Shown here piece after piece: positions 14,076 to 20,887 of a stretch of DNA of 20,887 nt; the stretch's first letter is position 1; the number at the start of each line of letters is the position of its first letter. The stretch spans positions 1 to 20,887 of the forward strand of contig CAZWIF010000015.1 in assembly GCA_964634355.1 (NCBI GenBank). Direction: 5' to 3'. Source of the stretch: CAKPSH01 sp964634355. GTDB lineage: Bacteria > Bacillota > Clostridia > TANB77 > CAG-508. A program made the translations under genes and the position numbers. The notes below the pieces were generated by a model. That model had not been told where the DNA came from. It saw only the letters and a program-made list of their open reading frames with translations, and ran no database searches.

Positions 14076-15956
14076 TTATGCTTCAATAATAATCGGAAGC
14101 ACCATAGGATTTCTCTTATTCTTCTGGAATAAATAATCCCTTATCTTATCCTTTACAGTAGACTTGATTGTAGCCCACTCTGTAACATTATTCTCCTGTA
14201 ACACATCTAAACTATTTCTAACAACCTGTTTAATTTCTTCCATCAAATTTTCAGACTCTCTTACATATACAAATCCACGAGATATAATATCTGGTCCTGA
14301 AACCACTTGTCCTTCACTATTCATTGCTATTACCACAACAATTAATCCATCCTGTGATAAATGTTGTCTATCCTTCAAAACGATATTTCCAACATCTCCA
14401 ATTCCTAAACCATCAATTAATATCTTTCCACTTTGAACAGAACCCGTTATTTTTCCTGTTTCTCTAGTCAATTCCAATACTTTTCCATTATTTAGAATAA
14501 ATATATTTTCATTTTCAATTCCCAATAAATTTGCAGTTTCTTTATGTGCAATAAGTTGTCTATATTCACCATGAACTGGTATAAAATATTTAGGTTTTGT
14601 AAGAGCAATCATCAATTTTTGTTCTTCTTGAGATGCATGCCCTGAAACATGAATATCTGTTAATCCACTATAAACAACATCTGCACCAATCATCATTAAA
14701 TCATCAATAACTTTTGATACATATTTTTCATTTCCTGGTATTGGTGTTGCAGAAATAATTACTAAATCATTTGGTGATATATGAACTTTCTTATGCTCTC
14801 CTGCTGCCATTCTAGTAAGTGCTGACATGGGCTCTCCTTGTGAGCCAGTTGTTAAAATTGTTAAACACTCATCTGGATACTGGCTTATCATATCAATATC
14901 TACAAGTGTATCTTCAGGCACATCCATATATCCTAAATTACAAGCGGTTTCAATAACTTTAACCATACTTCTACCGCAAACTGCAACTTTTCTACCATAT
15001 TTTACAGATGAGTTTATTATTTGTTGAACCCTATGAACATTTGATGAAAATGTTGCTACAACTATTCTCCTTTTGCAATTAACAAACAAGTCATCAAAAA
15101 TTTCACCTAGTGCTCTTTCAGACTTTGTAAATCCTTTCCTTTCAGCATTTGTGCTATCTGACATAAGAGCAAGTACGCCTTCATTTCCAAGTTCTGCAAA
15201 TCTTCCTAAATCAACATGCTGTCCATCTATTGGTGTGTAATCTATTTTAAAGTCTCCTGTGTGCACAATAACTCCTACTGGTGTGTGTAATGCTATTGCT
15301 ACTGCATCTGGAATACTATGCGCTGTTCTTATAAATTCAACTTTCATCTTTCCAAGATTTATTATTTGTCCTGCTTGAACAACGTTTAACTCTGTACTTC
15401 TTAATAAATGATGTTCTTCAAGTTTATTCTCTATTAAGCCTATCGTGAACCTTGTTCCATATATAGGCACATTTATTTGTTTTAGTAAATAAGGAATACC
15501 TCCTATATGGTCTTCATGTCCATGCGTAATAACTAAACCTTTTATTTTTTCTTTATTTTTTTCAAGATAAGTCATATCGGCAATTACGAAATCTACTCCA
15601 AGCATGTCTTCAGTAGGGAATGCCATTCCACAGTCTATAATTACAATTTCATCTTCATATTCAAAAACTGTAATATTTTTTCCAATCTCTAATAAACCTC
15701 CTAAAGGAATTATTTTAATAGGACTAGCCTTAAATCTAAAATCTTCTTTTACTTTATTTCTCACTCTTGTCCTATTTCCCTTGCTTTTCGTATCTATTTT
15801 CTTTGTCTCTTCCTTCTTTGTTTCGGTTTTCTCTATTTTTTCCTCTTTCTTTACCCTTTGATGATAATTATTTGTTCTCCTTCTTTTTTTCTTTACCTCT
15901 TCTCTTTTCTCTTGCATTGAATCTACCATTAGATTCTCATTAGTTATGTCTTCCAT
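14076..15956 (-). CDS. rnj: Ribonuclease J
   Basis: A 626-residue metallo-beta-lactamase/beta-CASP ribonuclease with 5'-3' exo- and endonuclease activity, central to mRNA decay and rRNA maturation in Firmicutes. About 75 Lys/Glu/Arg-rich residues precede the core (KKKRRRTNN, KTETKKEETKK), an extra, probably unstructured RNA- or partner-binding tail. The core starts IKIIPLGGLLEIGKN. Zinc ligands are HGHEDH (145-150), the His of RTAHSIPD, HTGDFKID, and the beta-CASP part has SGHASQEE and FIPVHGEY. The start has AGAGGA 14 bases upstream, slightly far. A consensus promoter lies at 16142-16170, leaving a leader of about 180 bases with three hairpins. Confidence 0.96.
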   Translation of the reverse strand: MEDITNENLMVDSMQEKREEVKKKRRRTNNYHQRVKKEEKIEKTETKKEETKKIDTKSKGNRTRVRNKVKEDFRFKASPIKIIPLGGLLEIGKNITVFEYEDEIVIIDCGMAFPTEDMLGVDFVIADMTYLEKNKEKIKGLVITHGHEDHIGGIPYLLKQINVPIYGTRFTIGLIENKLEEHHLLRSTELNVVQAGQIINLGKMKVEFIRTAHSIPDAVAIALHTPVGVIVHTGDFKIDYTPIDGQHVDLGRFAELGNEGVLALMSDSTNAERKGFTKSERALGEIFDDLFVNCKRRIVVATFSSNVHRVQQIINSSVKYGRKVAVCGRSMVKVIETACNLGYMDVPEDTLVDIDMISQYPDECLTILTTGSQGEPMSALTRMAAGEHKKVHISPNDLVIISATPIPGNEKYVSKVIDDLMMIGADVVYSGLTDIHVSGHASQEEQKLMIALTKPKYFIPVHGEYRQLIAHKETANLLGIENENIFILNNGKVLELTRETGKITGSVQSGKILIDGLGIGDVGNIVLKDRQHLSQDGLIVVVIAMNSEGQVVSGPDIISRGFVYVRESENLMEEIKQVVRNSLDVLQENNVTEWATIKSTVKDKIRDYLFQKNKRNPMVLPIIIEA

Positions 15957-16135
15957 TTTCTAAATCTCATTCCTCTCTTTTTACATAATAAATTTACTCA
16001 CATATATTCTCTTATATGTAAAACACAATTTACGATGTGCTACACACCTTTCACATCGTTTTTTAATATTTAATTTCTCCGTTCAACAAATATAAAATAT
16101 TAAAATCTCATCTCTTACCATTACTGGTAAAAACT
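15957..16135 (-). promoter_or_regulatory. Structured 5' leader of rnj
   Basis: About 180 bases between the expected transcription start and the rnj ATG. In the minus-strand RNA there are three simple hairpins in order: TTACCA-GTAA-TGGTAA (near 16114-16129, with a GNRA-type loop), ACGATGTG...CACATCGT (16059-16032, 8-bp stem, 12-base loop), and ACATATA-AGAGAA-TATATGT (16019-16000). On the plus strand the middle one is followed by T6 and would look like a terminator. Long structured leaders are known for RNase E, which regulates its own mRNA; that this one does so for RNase J is inference. Confidence 0.5.
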
Positions 16136-16141
16136 GTAACC

Positions 16142-16170
16142 ATTATACTACCGTATCTTATTTTTGTCAA
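16142..16170 (-). promoter_or_regulatory. Consensus SigA promoter for rnj
   Basis: Minus strand: TTGACA (16170-16165), exactly 17 bases, TATAAT (16147-16142). Both hexamers match consensus at 12 of 12 positions, the best promoter in the window. It lies just outside the high-GC islet. Confidence 0.85.
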
Positions 16171-16194
16171 GAGGTTAAAATTTTATACATGAAA

Positions 16195-16257
16195 GGACGC
16201 CACATCTCGCGATGCGACGTCCAGTTTTGTACGCTCTAGTAGAATCCCACCAGAGCG
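16195..16257 (-). terminator. Double hairpin downstream of islet gene
   Basis: Two stems in the minus-strand RNA after the islet gene's stop. The first (16257-16232) pairs 11 of 11 with a GATT loop. The second (16222-16195) pairs 12 of 12 around GCGA, a GNRA tetraloop, followed by TTTCATG. Each contains two G-U pairs that would be A-C mismatches in a plus-strand RNA, so the folding is selected for the minus strand. The U tract is weak, so it may be an RNA-stabilising 3' end as much as a terminator. Confidence 0.65.
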
Positions 16258-16268
16258 GGAATAGTTGC

Positions 16269-16922
16269 TTACTTCTTGGTCCCCGTCTGGGTAACCTTGG
16301 CAGGCCCAGTAACTTGGTCCGGGTTGAGCCCGACAAGGCTGGCAAACATTTTCACCAGCTCCGTAGGGATCTCCCACGTTGTGACATCCTTTTTGGATCC
16401 ACTGCGGTACCCGGTGATGGCTGGACCGTTGGTGAGGTACTCGTCCTTCAGGACGGTACCTACCAGCAGGACACCAAGGAGAACCTTGAGGAAAATCCTC
16501 CCAGGATGATCCCACTGTAGATAGGTGATTATCCAGGCCGAAACCTGGAAGATTACCAGCCCTATTAAGAACCGGGTTCTCGCCTCATCCTTCTCGGGTC
16601 GAGTCCCCCAGGCAATCATCAGAGTGCAAATCCCGATGAGTACCATTAACGGGATCAACGTCCACATGAAGGACTGGAACCATAACCACCATCCGCTTTT
16701 ACCCGGATTCATTAGCGTGACCACCCACGCAATGGGGGTCTGCGACCACCTGAACTGCAAGTAACAGACAGCCACGACCACACTGATTCTCAGTAGGTAC
16801 ACGGCCTCCATGGCATCGGAGACATTACCCTCCCCGATATTTTTCGGGGCCGTCATGGCCTTAAAATACCGGATGGGGAAAGTGCAAATCCCCTTTGCAA
16901 TTGTGATGATCTTATTCTTCAT
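16269..16922 (-). CDS. Foreign-looking four-helix membrane protein of unknown function
   Basis: A 217-residue protein I do not recognise. GGAGGAACAATT precedes the ATG, a good ribosome site. A basic amphipathic start (MKNKIITIAKGICTFPIRYF) leads to four hydrophobic helices at about 41-57, 79-105, 118-136 and 142-158, then a hydrophilic tail (160-217) ending KVTQTGTKK. Tryptophan is common (for example SGWWLWFQSFMW). Codon use is quite unlike the neighbours: CTG, GTC, ACC, CCC, CGG and ATC are frequent, while the rest of the window favours TTA, ATA and AGA. This points to recent transfer or a chimeric join. The gene sits between yitT and the rnj promoter, on the same strand as both. Confidence 0.75.
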   Translation of the reverse strand: MKNKIITIAKGICTFPIRYFKAMTAPKNIGEGNVSDAMEAVYLLRISVVVAVCYLQFRWSQTPIAWVVTLMNPGKSGWWLWFQSFMWTLIPLMVLIGICTLMIAWGTRPEKDEARTRFLIGLVIFQVSAWIITYLQWDHPGRIFLKVLLGVLLVGTVLKDEYLTNGPAITGYRSGSKKDVTTWEIPTELVKMFASLVGLNPDQVTGPAKVTQTGTKK

Positions 16923-16937
16923 AATTGTTCCTCCAAT

Positions 16938-16957
16938 CCCCCTCTTGGGGGTTTTTT
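16938..16957 (+). terminator. Plus-strand intrinsic terminator at islet right end
   Basis: CCCCC-TCTT-GGGGG followed by TTTTTT, a textbook terminator for rightward transcription. No plus-strand gene precedes it. Read leftward it is a hairpin without U-run just before the islet gene's ribosome site. Confidence 0.7.
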
Positions 16958-16990
16958 CATTATTAATTATACCATTTTTTTAGCAATAAG

Positions 16991-17860
16991 TCAATTTTTC
17001 TTAAATCCCTGTCCAAATGCTTCTCTTGCATTTGAAATTACTATAAAGGATGATGGGTCTATTTTGCTTGCTATTTGCTTTATCTTTGAAATTTCTCTTC
17101 TTGATGCTACACACCATAACATCATTCTATCTGTTTCATGATACATTCCTTGTGCATATATACCTGTACTTCCTCTACCTGTTTTTTCACCTATTTGTTT
17201 TGCTATTTCTTCATATTCACTTGATACTATAAATATCATTTTTGTGAAATTTGTTCCTTCAAATATAAGGTCTATCATCTGCCCTGATAAATATATTGCA
17301 ATAGCTGAATACAGTCCTATCTCTATCTCTTTAAAAAATAATACATTTAATGCTACTACTATTGAGTCTATTAAAATAATAAGATTTCCCGTTTTAAATG
17401 TTGGCTTAAATTTTACAATTATATTTCCCAATAATTCTGAACCACCTGTTGAAGCATTTGCTTTTAATATAAGAGCTGTTCCTACCCCAATTATTATTCC
17501 GCCATATATACTTGCCAATAATCTATCTTCTGTAAGTGTCTCTACTCCCTCAAACCAGTTTAAAAATAAAGAAAGCATTCCCGTTCCAATTAATGCTTTT
17601 ACAAAAAATCTCTTTCCAAATTTAAATAATGCCATTATAAATAATGGCAAGTTTAAAATTATCATAACGCTTCCCATAGGAAAACCAAATAAATAATATG
17701 TTATAGTAGTTATTCCTGTAAATCCTCCTGATGATAATTGATTTGGTAATAAGAAAAATGCTGTTCCTAAAGATAACAATAGTGAACCTATTATAATTAA
17801 AATAAGCTCTATTAAATATTTTCTTAATATTATATAAATTTTTTTTATATCATATGTCAT
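16991..17860 (-). CDS. YitT-family membrane protein
   Basis: A 289-residue protein of the YitT family (DUF161 membrane part plus C-terminal DUF2179). About five to six hydrophobic helices fill residues 15-200, with family motifs FFLLPNQLSSGGFTGI (35-50) and KANASTGGSELLG (133-145). The soluble end, about 208-285, includes GRGSTGIYAQGMY and IDPSSFIVISNAREAFGQGF. Function is not established; members are common in Firmicutes and some are linked to metabolite transport. AAAGGA is ten bases before the ATG. The toxin-antitoxin genes end 107 bases upstream on the same strand, and the high-GC islet begins 33 bases after the stop. Confidence 0.92.
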   Translation of the reverse strand: MTYDIKKIYIILRKYLIELILIIIGSLLLSLGTAFFLLPNQLSSGGFTGITTITYYLFGFPMGSVMIILNLPLFIMALFKFGKRFFVKALIGTGMLSLFLNWFEGVETLTEDRLLASIYGGIIIGVGTALILKANASTGGSELLGNIIVKFKPTFKTGNLIILIDSIVVALNVLFFKEIEIGLYSAIAIYLSGQMIDLIFEGTNFTKMIFIVSSEYEEIAKQIGEKTGRGSTGIYAQGMYHETDRMMLWCVASRREISKIKQIASKIDPSSFIVISNAREAFGQGFKKN

Positions 17861-17967
17861 GGATTTTCAATCCTTTCCATATGTATGATTTCCATTTTTT
17901 GTAATTTTATTCTTAATCTTTAATTGTCTTGAGATGGGATTTAAACGAATTTAAATAATAATTTGAC

Positions 17968-18312
17968 TTAAAAAATATAATAATTTTTGAAATAATTATG
18001 TAATTTTAGAAATGTGTTAAAGTCTTGTTTACAATTAATAATAGAAATAATATAGATTGTTTTATTAGGTTCTGATACATAATACATAATTCTATATCCA
18101 GAATGTCTTGTCTTTCTATATATAATTTCTCGAAATCGCTTATCTTCTATTTCTGGAATATATCTACCAATATAAGGAGAATCTTCTAAACTATCAATTC
18201 GTGTCATAATATTTTTATTTGTAACAATAGCATTTTTCAAAGAATACTGGTAATTATAATAATATATATCTAAGAGTTGCTGTTTAGCCAAATCTTCGAC
18301 TAGTACTCTCAT
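17968..18312 (-). CDS. RelE/ParE-type toxin
   Basis: A 114-residue protein of the RelE/ParE superfamily. Family pattern: the N-terminal helix pair (LAKQQLLDIYYYNYQYSLKNAI), SPYIGRYIPEIED, RFREIIYRKTRHSGYRIMYYV and IYIISIINCKQDF, the usual last strand and RxD/QD end. RelE members cut mRNA at the ribosome while ParE members poison gyrase; the sequence alone does not separate them. Its start overlaps the end of the antitoxin frame by 29 bases, the common arrangement for coupled translation. The tail (LHNYFKNYYIF) is longer than usual. Neighbours suggest a small chromosomal accessory unit. Confidence 0.82.
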   Translation of the reverse strand: MRVLVEDLAKQQLLDIYYYNYQYSLKNAIVTNKNIMTRIDSLEDSPYIGRYIPEIEDKRFREIIYRKTRHSGYRIMYYVSEPNKTIYIISIINCKQDFNTFLKLHNYFKNYYIF

Positions 18313-18508
18313 ATAATTCCTTCATTTCTTTATGAAGTTCTTCTAAGGTTATATTTTTGCCATTTTTTATATCTTCCACACCTTTTGCAATTCCAATAAG
18401 TGCATATAAATCATATAATGAACTATAAAATGTACCATCATCAGTTTTTGTTTTCTTTAAGAGTTCACTGATTTTTTCTATTGAAATGTTTCCTTTATTC
18501 GTATCCAT
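18284..18508 (-). CDS. Putative antitoxin partner
   Basis: A 74-residue protein directly before and overlapping the toxin gene. ATG 18508 is chosen because AAAGGA is about ten bases upstream; an in-frame TTG at 18511 adds one residue only. The sequence is mostly helical and mixed-charge (ISIEKISELLKKTKTDDGTFYSSLYDLYALIGIAKGVEDI), ending LEELHKEMKELYESTSRRFG. The last part looks like the toxin-wrapping helix of RelB/ParD-type antitoxins, but no DNA-binding fold is plain. The role is inferred from position and overlap. Confidence 0.65.
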   Translation of the reverse strand: MDTNKGNISIEKISELLKKTKTDDGTFYSSLYDLYALIGIAKGVEDIKNGKNITLEELHKEMKELYESTSRRFG

Positions 18509-18526
18509 CAAAACTCTTTCCTTTCT

Positions 18527-18724
18527 CTAATTAATTTTATTTCCAATTAATGACCTTATGCATTCTTTATCATTCTCGGATAAATCATCTACACCATAAG
18601 TATCAACATATTTTTGAGTTACTTCTTGTAAAATTTCTTTTGTACTTTTTTTTAAAATTTCTTCATCAATGTCATAAGGTAAAGATTTAATGACATTAAT
18701 AAATTTCTCTCTTACTGGAGACAT
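18527..18724 (-). CDS. Small protein of unknown function leading the toxin-antitoxin unit
   Basis: A 65-residue acidic helical protein with a clear AAGGGAG seven bases before the ATG. The start MSPVREKFINVIKSLPYDIDEEIL resembles the REKxIxxIxxLP opening of some small antitoxin-like proteins. It ends 18 bases before the antitoxin ATG and shares a promoter with it (18760-18788), so three genes are probably cotranscribed. It might be a second antitoxin or the DNA-binding part of a split antitoxin; nothing direct shows this. Confidence 0.6.
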   Translation of the reverse strand: MSPVREKFINVIKSLPYDIDEEILKKSTKEILQEVTQKYVDTYGVDDLSENDKECIRSLIGNKIN

Positions 18725-18759
18725 ATAAGAACTCCCTTCTTAAAAAATTGCTTAATAAT

Positions 18760-18788
18760 ATTATATCAAAAATTAAATAATATATTAA
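18760..18788 (-). promoter_or_regulatory. Extended -10 promoter of toxin-antitoxin unit
   Basis: Minus strand: TTAATA (18788-18783), 17-base spacer ending TGA, TATAAT (18765-18760). The -35 box overlaps the stop codon of the upstream radical-SAM-like gene. Confidence 0.45.
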
Positions 18789-19654
18789 TCCTCATAAATT
18801 GTTAAAATTTTCATTTCTGATCTTCCTGGCTTTATTTTTTCATTTGGTATTACTTTTATATCTACTGAATAAAGTTCTTTTAATTTTTCAGCATTTTCTC
18901 TTTCATATCCAATTACATTATTTACGTTTGTTGGATGTACTTCTATTTTTACTTCTTTTACTTTATTATTATATTTTTTCATTTTTCCAACTATACTATC
19001 ATACCAAATGCTATCTTCAACTAATTGTGCAAATGCTTCATGTGTAGGACCTGCTATTATTTTTACTTCGTCTTTTTTTATATTATTTTCATTTAAATTT
19101 CCCACAGTTATAGCTTTTATTCTCTTTTTATTAAACATATAAATTAAATCTTTACATCTATCTATTGCTTGAGGTAATGTTAGTGGTTCATATTCTCCAT
19201 TTTTATATTCTTTTTCTAAGTCTGTATCTTTAATTACAAGTGTTGGATATATTCTCACTAGACTTGGTTTGCATTTAATCAGCTGTTTAGCGCTTTCCTG
19301 TTCATCAATCTTAGTACTATCAGGAAAGCCTACCATTAATTGATATCCCAAAATCATTCTATTTCTTCTTATCAGTTTTGACGCCTTCTTTATATCTTCT
19401 ACTTTATATCCTGCATTATATTTTAATAAAATAAAATCATTAGCAATTTTAACCTCTAACTCTACTGTTATAACATTATATTTTTTTAATAAATTCAAAA
19501 ATTCCTTTGATACTTTAGTAGGCTCAACTGAAATATGTAACTTTTCTAATCTTTTAGTCTTCATTTTTTCATTTGCATCTTGTAAAAACTTTTCTTGTTC
19601 ACTTTCTTTGATTGTAGTCATACTTCCTGCATAATATTGCTTATAATTTTTCAT
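18785..19654 (-). CDS. Elp3-like radical-SAM relative lacking the cluster-binding N-terminus
   Basis: A 289-residue protein. It aligns by eye with the second part of the radical-SAM protein commonly next to rnc in clostridia: YYAGSMTTI corresponds to the usual FYGGSFTGI, then LGYQLMVGFPDST, KPSLVRIYPTLVIKDTDLEKEY, and AGPTHEAFAQLVEDSIWYDSI of the radical-SAM C-terminal extension. The preceding roughly 50 residues with the CxxxCxxC cluster motif are absent, and the only cysteines nearby are C128 and C167. ATG 19654 is chosen, eight bases after AGGA; ATG 19660 is too close to it. Only 55 bases separate it from rnc, so no hidden N-terminus fits. It is an intact frame, so it may have a new, non-radical role. 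Confidence 0.75.
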   Translation of the reverse strand: MKNYKQYYAGSMTTIKESEQEKFLQDANEKMKTKRLEKLHISVEPTKVSKEFLNLLKKYNVITVELEVKIANDFILLKYNAGYKVEDIKKASKLIRRNRMILGYQLMVGFPDSTKIDEQESAKQLIKCKPSLVRIYPTLVIKDTDLEKEYKNGEYEPLTLPQAIDRCKDLIYMFNKKRIKAITVGNLNENNIKKDEVKIIAGPTHEAFAQLVEDSIWYDSIVGKMKKYNNKVKEVKIEVHPTNVNNVIGYERENAEKLKELYSVDIKVIPNEKIKPGRSEMKILTIYED

Positions 19655-19709
19655 TTCCATCTTCCTTTCTTTTAGATTTTGGAAAACTTATTATTTTCAA
19701 TGCCTTTTG

Positions 19710-20384
19710 TTATTTTAATTTTTCTAATGCATGTTGTGCTGCCTGCATTTCGGCTGCCTTTTTACTTTTTCCATCTCCTACTGCCAATACTTTTCCATTA
19801 CATGACACTTGTGCTTCAAACCTTTTATCATGGTCTGGACCTTCTTCTTTTAATATCTCATATGTTATTTTTACATTTCCATGTACCTGTAACTTTTCTT
19901 GCAATACTGTTTTATAATCCTTAACTCCAACATTTTGTGTTGCCTGTTCTATTGCTTCTTTAAGGTTATCTATTATAAATTTTCTTGCAACTTCTATTCC
20001 TCCATCGATACACATTGCTGCTATTACTGCTTCGACACTATCTGCTAAAATTGCTTTTAATTTTATTCTTTCTGTGTGCTGCTCGCTCTTTCCTAAAAGC
20101 AAGAAATCACTAAAATTATGCCTTAAAGCTACTTGATAAAGACTGTCTTCACACACTACAGTTGCTCTAACTTTAGTCATTTCTCCCTCTTTCAATTTTT
20201 TATAATTATTGTATATATATTCACTTGATATATACTCTAAAATGCTATCTCCAAAAAATTCCAATTTTTCATTACTTTGAATATTTTTTTCATTAGCATA
20301 TGAAGTATGCCTAAAAGCTTGTTCTAAAATTTTCTTATCTTCAAATGAATATCCTATATTTTTCTCTAATAATGTAAAATCCAT
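19710..20384 (-). CDS. rnc: Ribonuclease III
   Basis: A 224-residue RNase III that cuts double-stranded RNA, including rRNA precursors. The signature NEKLEFFGDSILE (38-50) carries E42 and D46; D115 and E118 in ILADSVEAV complete the metal site. The double-stranded-RNA-binding domain covers about 155-223 (DYKTVLQEKLQVHGNVK to SKKAAEMQAAQHALEKL). GGGAGGAG is close before the ATG and a promoter lies at 20407-20435, giving a leader of only about 16 bases. It is followed by the radical-SAM relative on the same strand. Together with rnj, the window encodes two major ribonucleases. Confidence 0.97.
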   Translation of the reverse strand: MDFTLLEKNIGYSFEDKKILEQAFRHTSYANEKNIQSNEKLEFFGDSILEYISSEYIYNNYKKLKEGEMTKVRATVVCEDSLYQVALRHNFSDFLLLGKSEQHTERIKLKAILADSVEAVIAAMCIDGGIEVARKFIIDNLKEAIEQATQNVGVKDYKTVLQEKLQVHGNVKITYEILKEEGPDHDKRFEAQVSCNGKVLAVGDGKSKKAAEMQAAQHALEKLK

Positions 20385-20406
20385 ATACTCCTCCCATTAT
20401 GTCGTT

Positions 20407-20435
20407 ATTATATACCGTATCAGTTAAAAAATCAA
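20407..20435 (-). promoter_or_regulatory. SigA-type promoter for rnc
   Basis: Minus strand: TTGATT (20435-20430), 17-base spacer, TATAAT (20412-20407). The expected start is about 16 bases before the rnc ATG. Confidence 0.7.
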
Positions 20436-20566
20436 CAAAATTCCATAATAATATACAAATTTTCCCCATTTATTTCCATTGTTTTTATCTTTATTTTATG
20501 TTAATCTATATTTATAAAGAATAATCTTTTTGTTTTAGAATATTAATGTCTAGAAGGGATTGTGGT

Positions 20567-20824
20567 ATGATGTTAGATAAAGTTATTAATATGTTTAATT
20601 CTGTTAATTCAAATATAAAAAAGATTATGAAAGATGGCTTTATTTTTTGCTTTATGCTAGCTATTGTTTCTGGCATTCTCCTATATACATATGACACATT
20701 TTATAGCTCAATTATGCTTTATTATATTGGTTTTTATTTATTTAAGAATAGCCTTTTATTTGCTTGTGCCTTTTTTGTATTTGGAATTGGATTTGATAAA
20801 ATTAAAAAGGATTTAGAAGAATGA
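20567..20824 (+). CDS. Small three-helix membrane protein of unknown function
   Basis: An 85-residue protein, divergent from rnc. ATG 20567 is chosen because AGAAGGG ends eight bases before it; ATG 20546 lies upstream of that site. It has a short amphipathic start (MMLDKVINMFNSVNSNIKKI), hydrophobic helices at about 25-41, 46-60 and 62-76, and a charged end (FDKIKKDLEE). I do not recognise a family with certainty. Its stop is 12 bases before what looks like an insertion-sequence end, so the 3' flank may have been altered by insertion. Confidence 0.6.
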   Translation: MMLDKVINMFNSVNSNIKKIMKDGFIFCFMLAIVSGILLYTYDTFYSSIMLYYIGFYLFKNSLLFACAFFVFGIGFDKIKKDLEE

Positions 20825-20835
20825 AAATTCAATTT

Positions 20836-20887
20836 TGAACTGTACCCCAAAAGGTGGACTGTGAAACCAGCCCCACCCTTAATGGGT
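20836..20887. mobile_element. Probable IS3-family element terminus, cut by window edge
   Basis: TGAACTGTACCCCAAAAGG followed by TGGAC resembles the terminal inverted repeat typical of IS3/IS150-group elements (TGxACTGxxCCCCAAAAxxTxGAC). The sequence after it is more GC-rich than the flank. No transposase is in view because the window ends 52 bases in. Confidence 0.5.

Larger units (their letters stand above)
16191..16957. other. High-GC islet, probable foreign insertion
   Basis: Base composition jumps from AT-rich flanks to about half G+C (33 of 60 bases in 16201-16260) and falls back abruptly near 16958. It holds one gene with its own ribosome site, a double hairpin at the left end and an outward-reading terminator at the right end. 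No transposase, inverted terminal repeats or convincing target duplication were found. An assembly join is an alternative. Confidence 0.7.

Noticed and set aside
16212..16520. Plus-strand 102-residue frame in the high-GC islet
   Set aside because: No ribosome site and no family-like pattern; high GC content makes long shadow frames common, and the opposite-strand gene has a good ribosome site and membrane helices.
16142..16974. Target-site duplication (TTATAC-like words) flanking the islet
   Set aside because: Such six-base AT-rich words occur often here by chance and do not abut the composition edges.

Overview
The window is AT-rich Gram-positive DNA, most likely from an uncultivated, spore-forming member of the Clostridia. 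The basis is: strong AGGAGG-type ribosome sites, codons ending almost always in A/T, a YlbJ sporulation membrane protein, an RNase J, tiny Cys-rich membrane peptides typical of clostridia, and RNase III beside an Elp3-like radical-SAM relative. I cannot name a species.

Layout from left to right. (1) 1-1430: a partial NadM-like nucleotidyltransferase (-), then a frame-shifted peptidoglycan peptidase (M15 plus PG-binding domain, +), closed by a bidirectional terminator. (2) 1422-4621 (-): asd, a two-helix membrane protein, and an FAD dehydrogenase. (3) 4788-5082 (+): two small Cys-rich membrane peptides. (4) 5137-9838 (-): a frame-shifted Fic-domain gene, rpiB, trpS, a 387-residue unknown protein, and obgE whose ribosome site lies inside that unknown gene. 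(5) 9909-10988 (+): ylbJ. (6) 10985-15956 (-): rnj, gltX, truA and a DUF2651-like membrane protein, mostly RNA-processing and translation functions. (7) 16191-16957: a sharply bounded high-GC islet with one membrane-protein gene and strand-specific RNA hairpins. (8) 16991-20384 (-): rnc, a radical-SAM relative without its cluster cysteines, a three-gene toxin-antitoxin unit, and a YitT transporter-like protein. (9) 20567-20887 (+): a small membrane protein, then what looks like the end of an IS3-type element cut by the window edge.

Most of the content is housekeeping: tRNA charging (trpS, gltX), tRNA modification (truA), RNA decay and processing (rnj, rnc), ribosome assembly (obgE), lysine/threonine/cell-wall precursor synthesis (asd) and pentose phosphate metabolism (rpiB). 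The accessory or unusual parts are the high-GC islet, the structured leader of rnj, the truncated radical-SAM relative, the two single-base frame breaks (M15 peptidase and Fic), a TrpRS with a likely iron-sulfur cysteine motif, and a family of short GC-rich intergenic repeats found four times in one orientation. No tRNA, rRNA or CRISPR array was seen. Promoters and RNA structures were found by eye and none has been tested.
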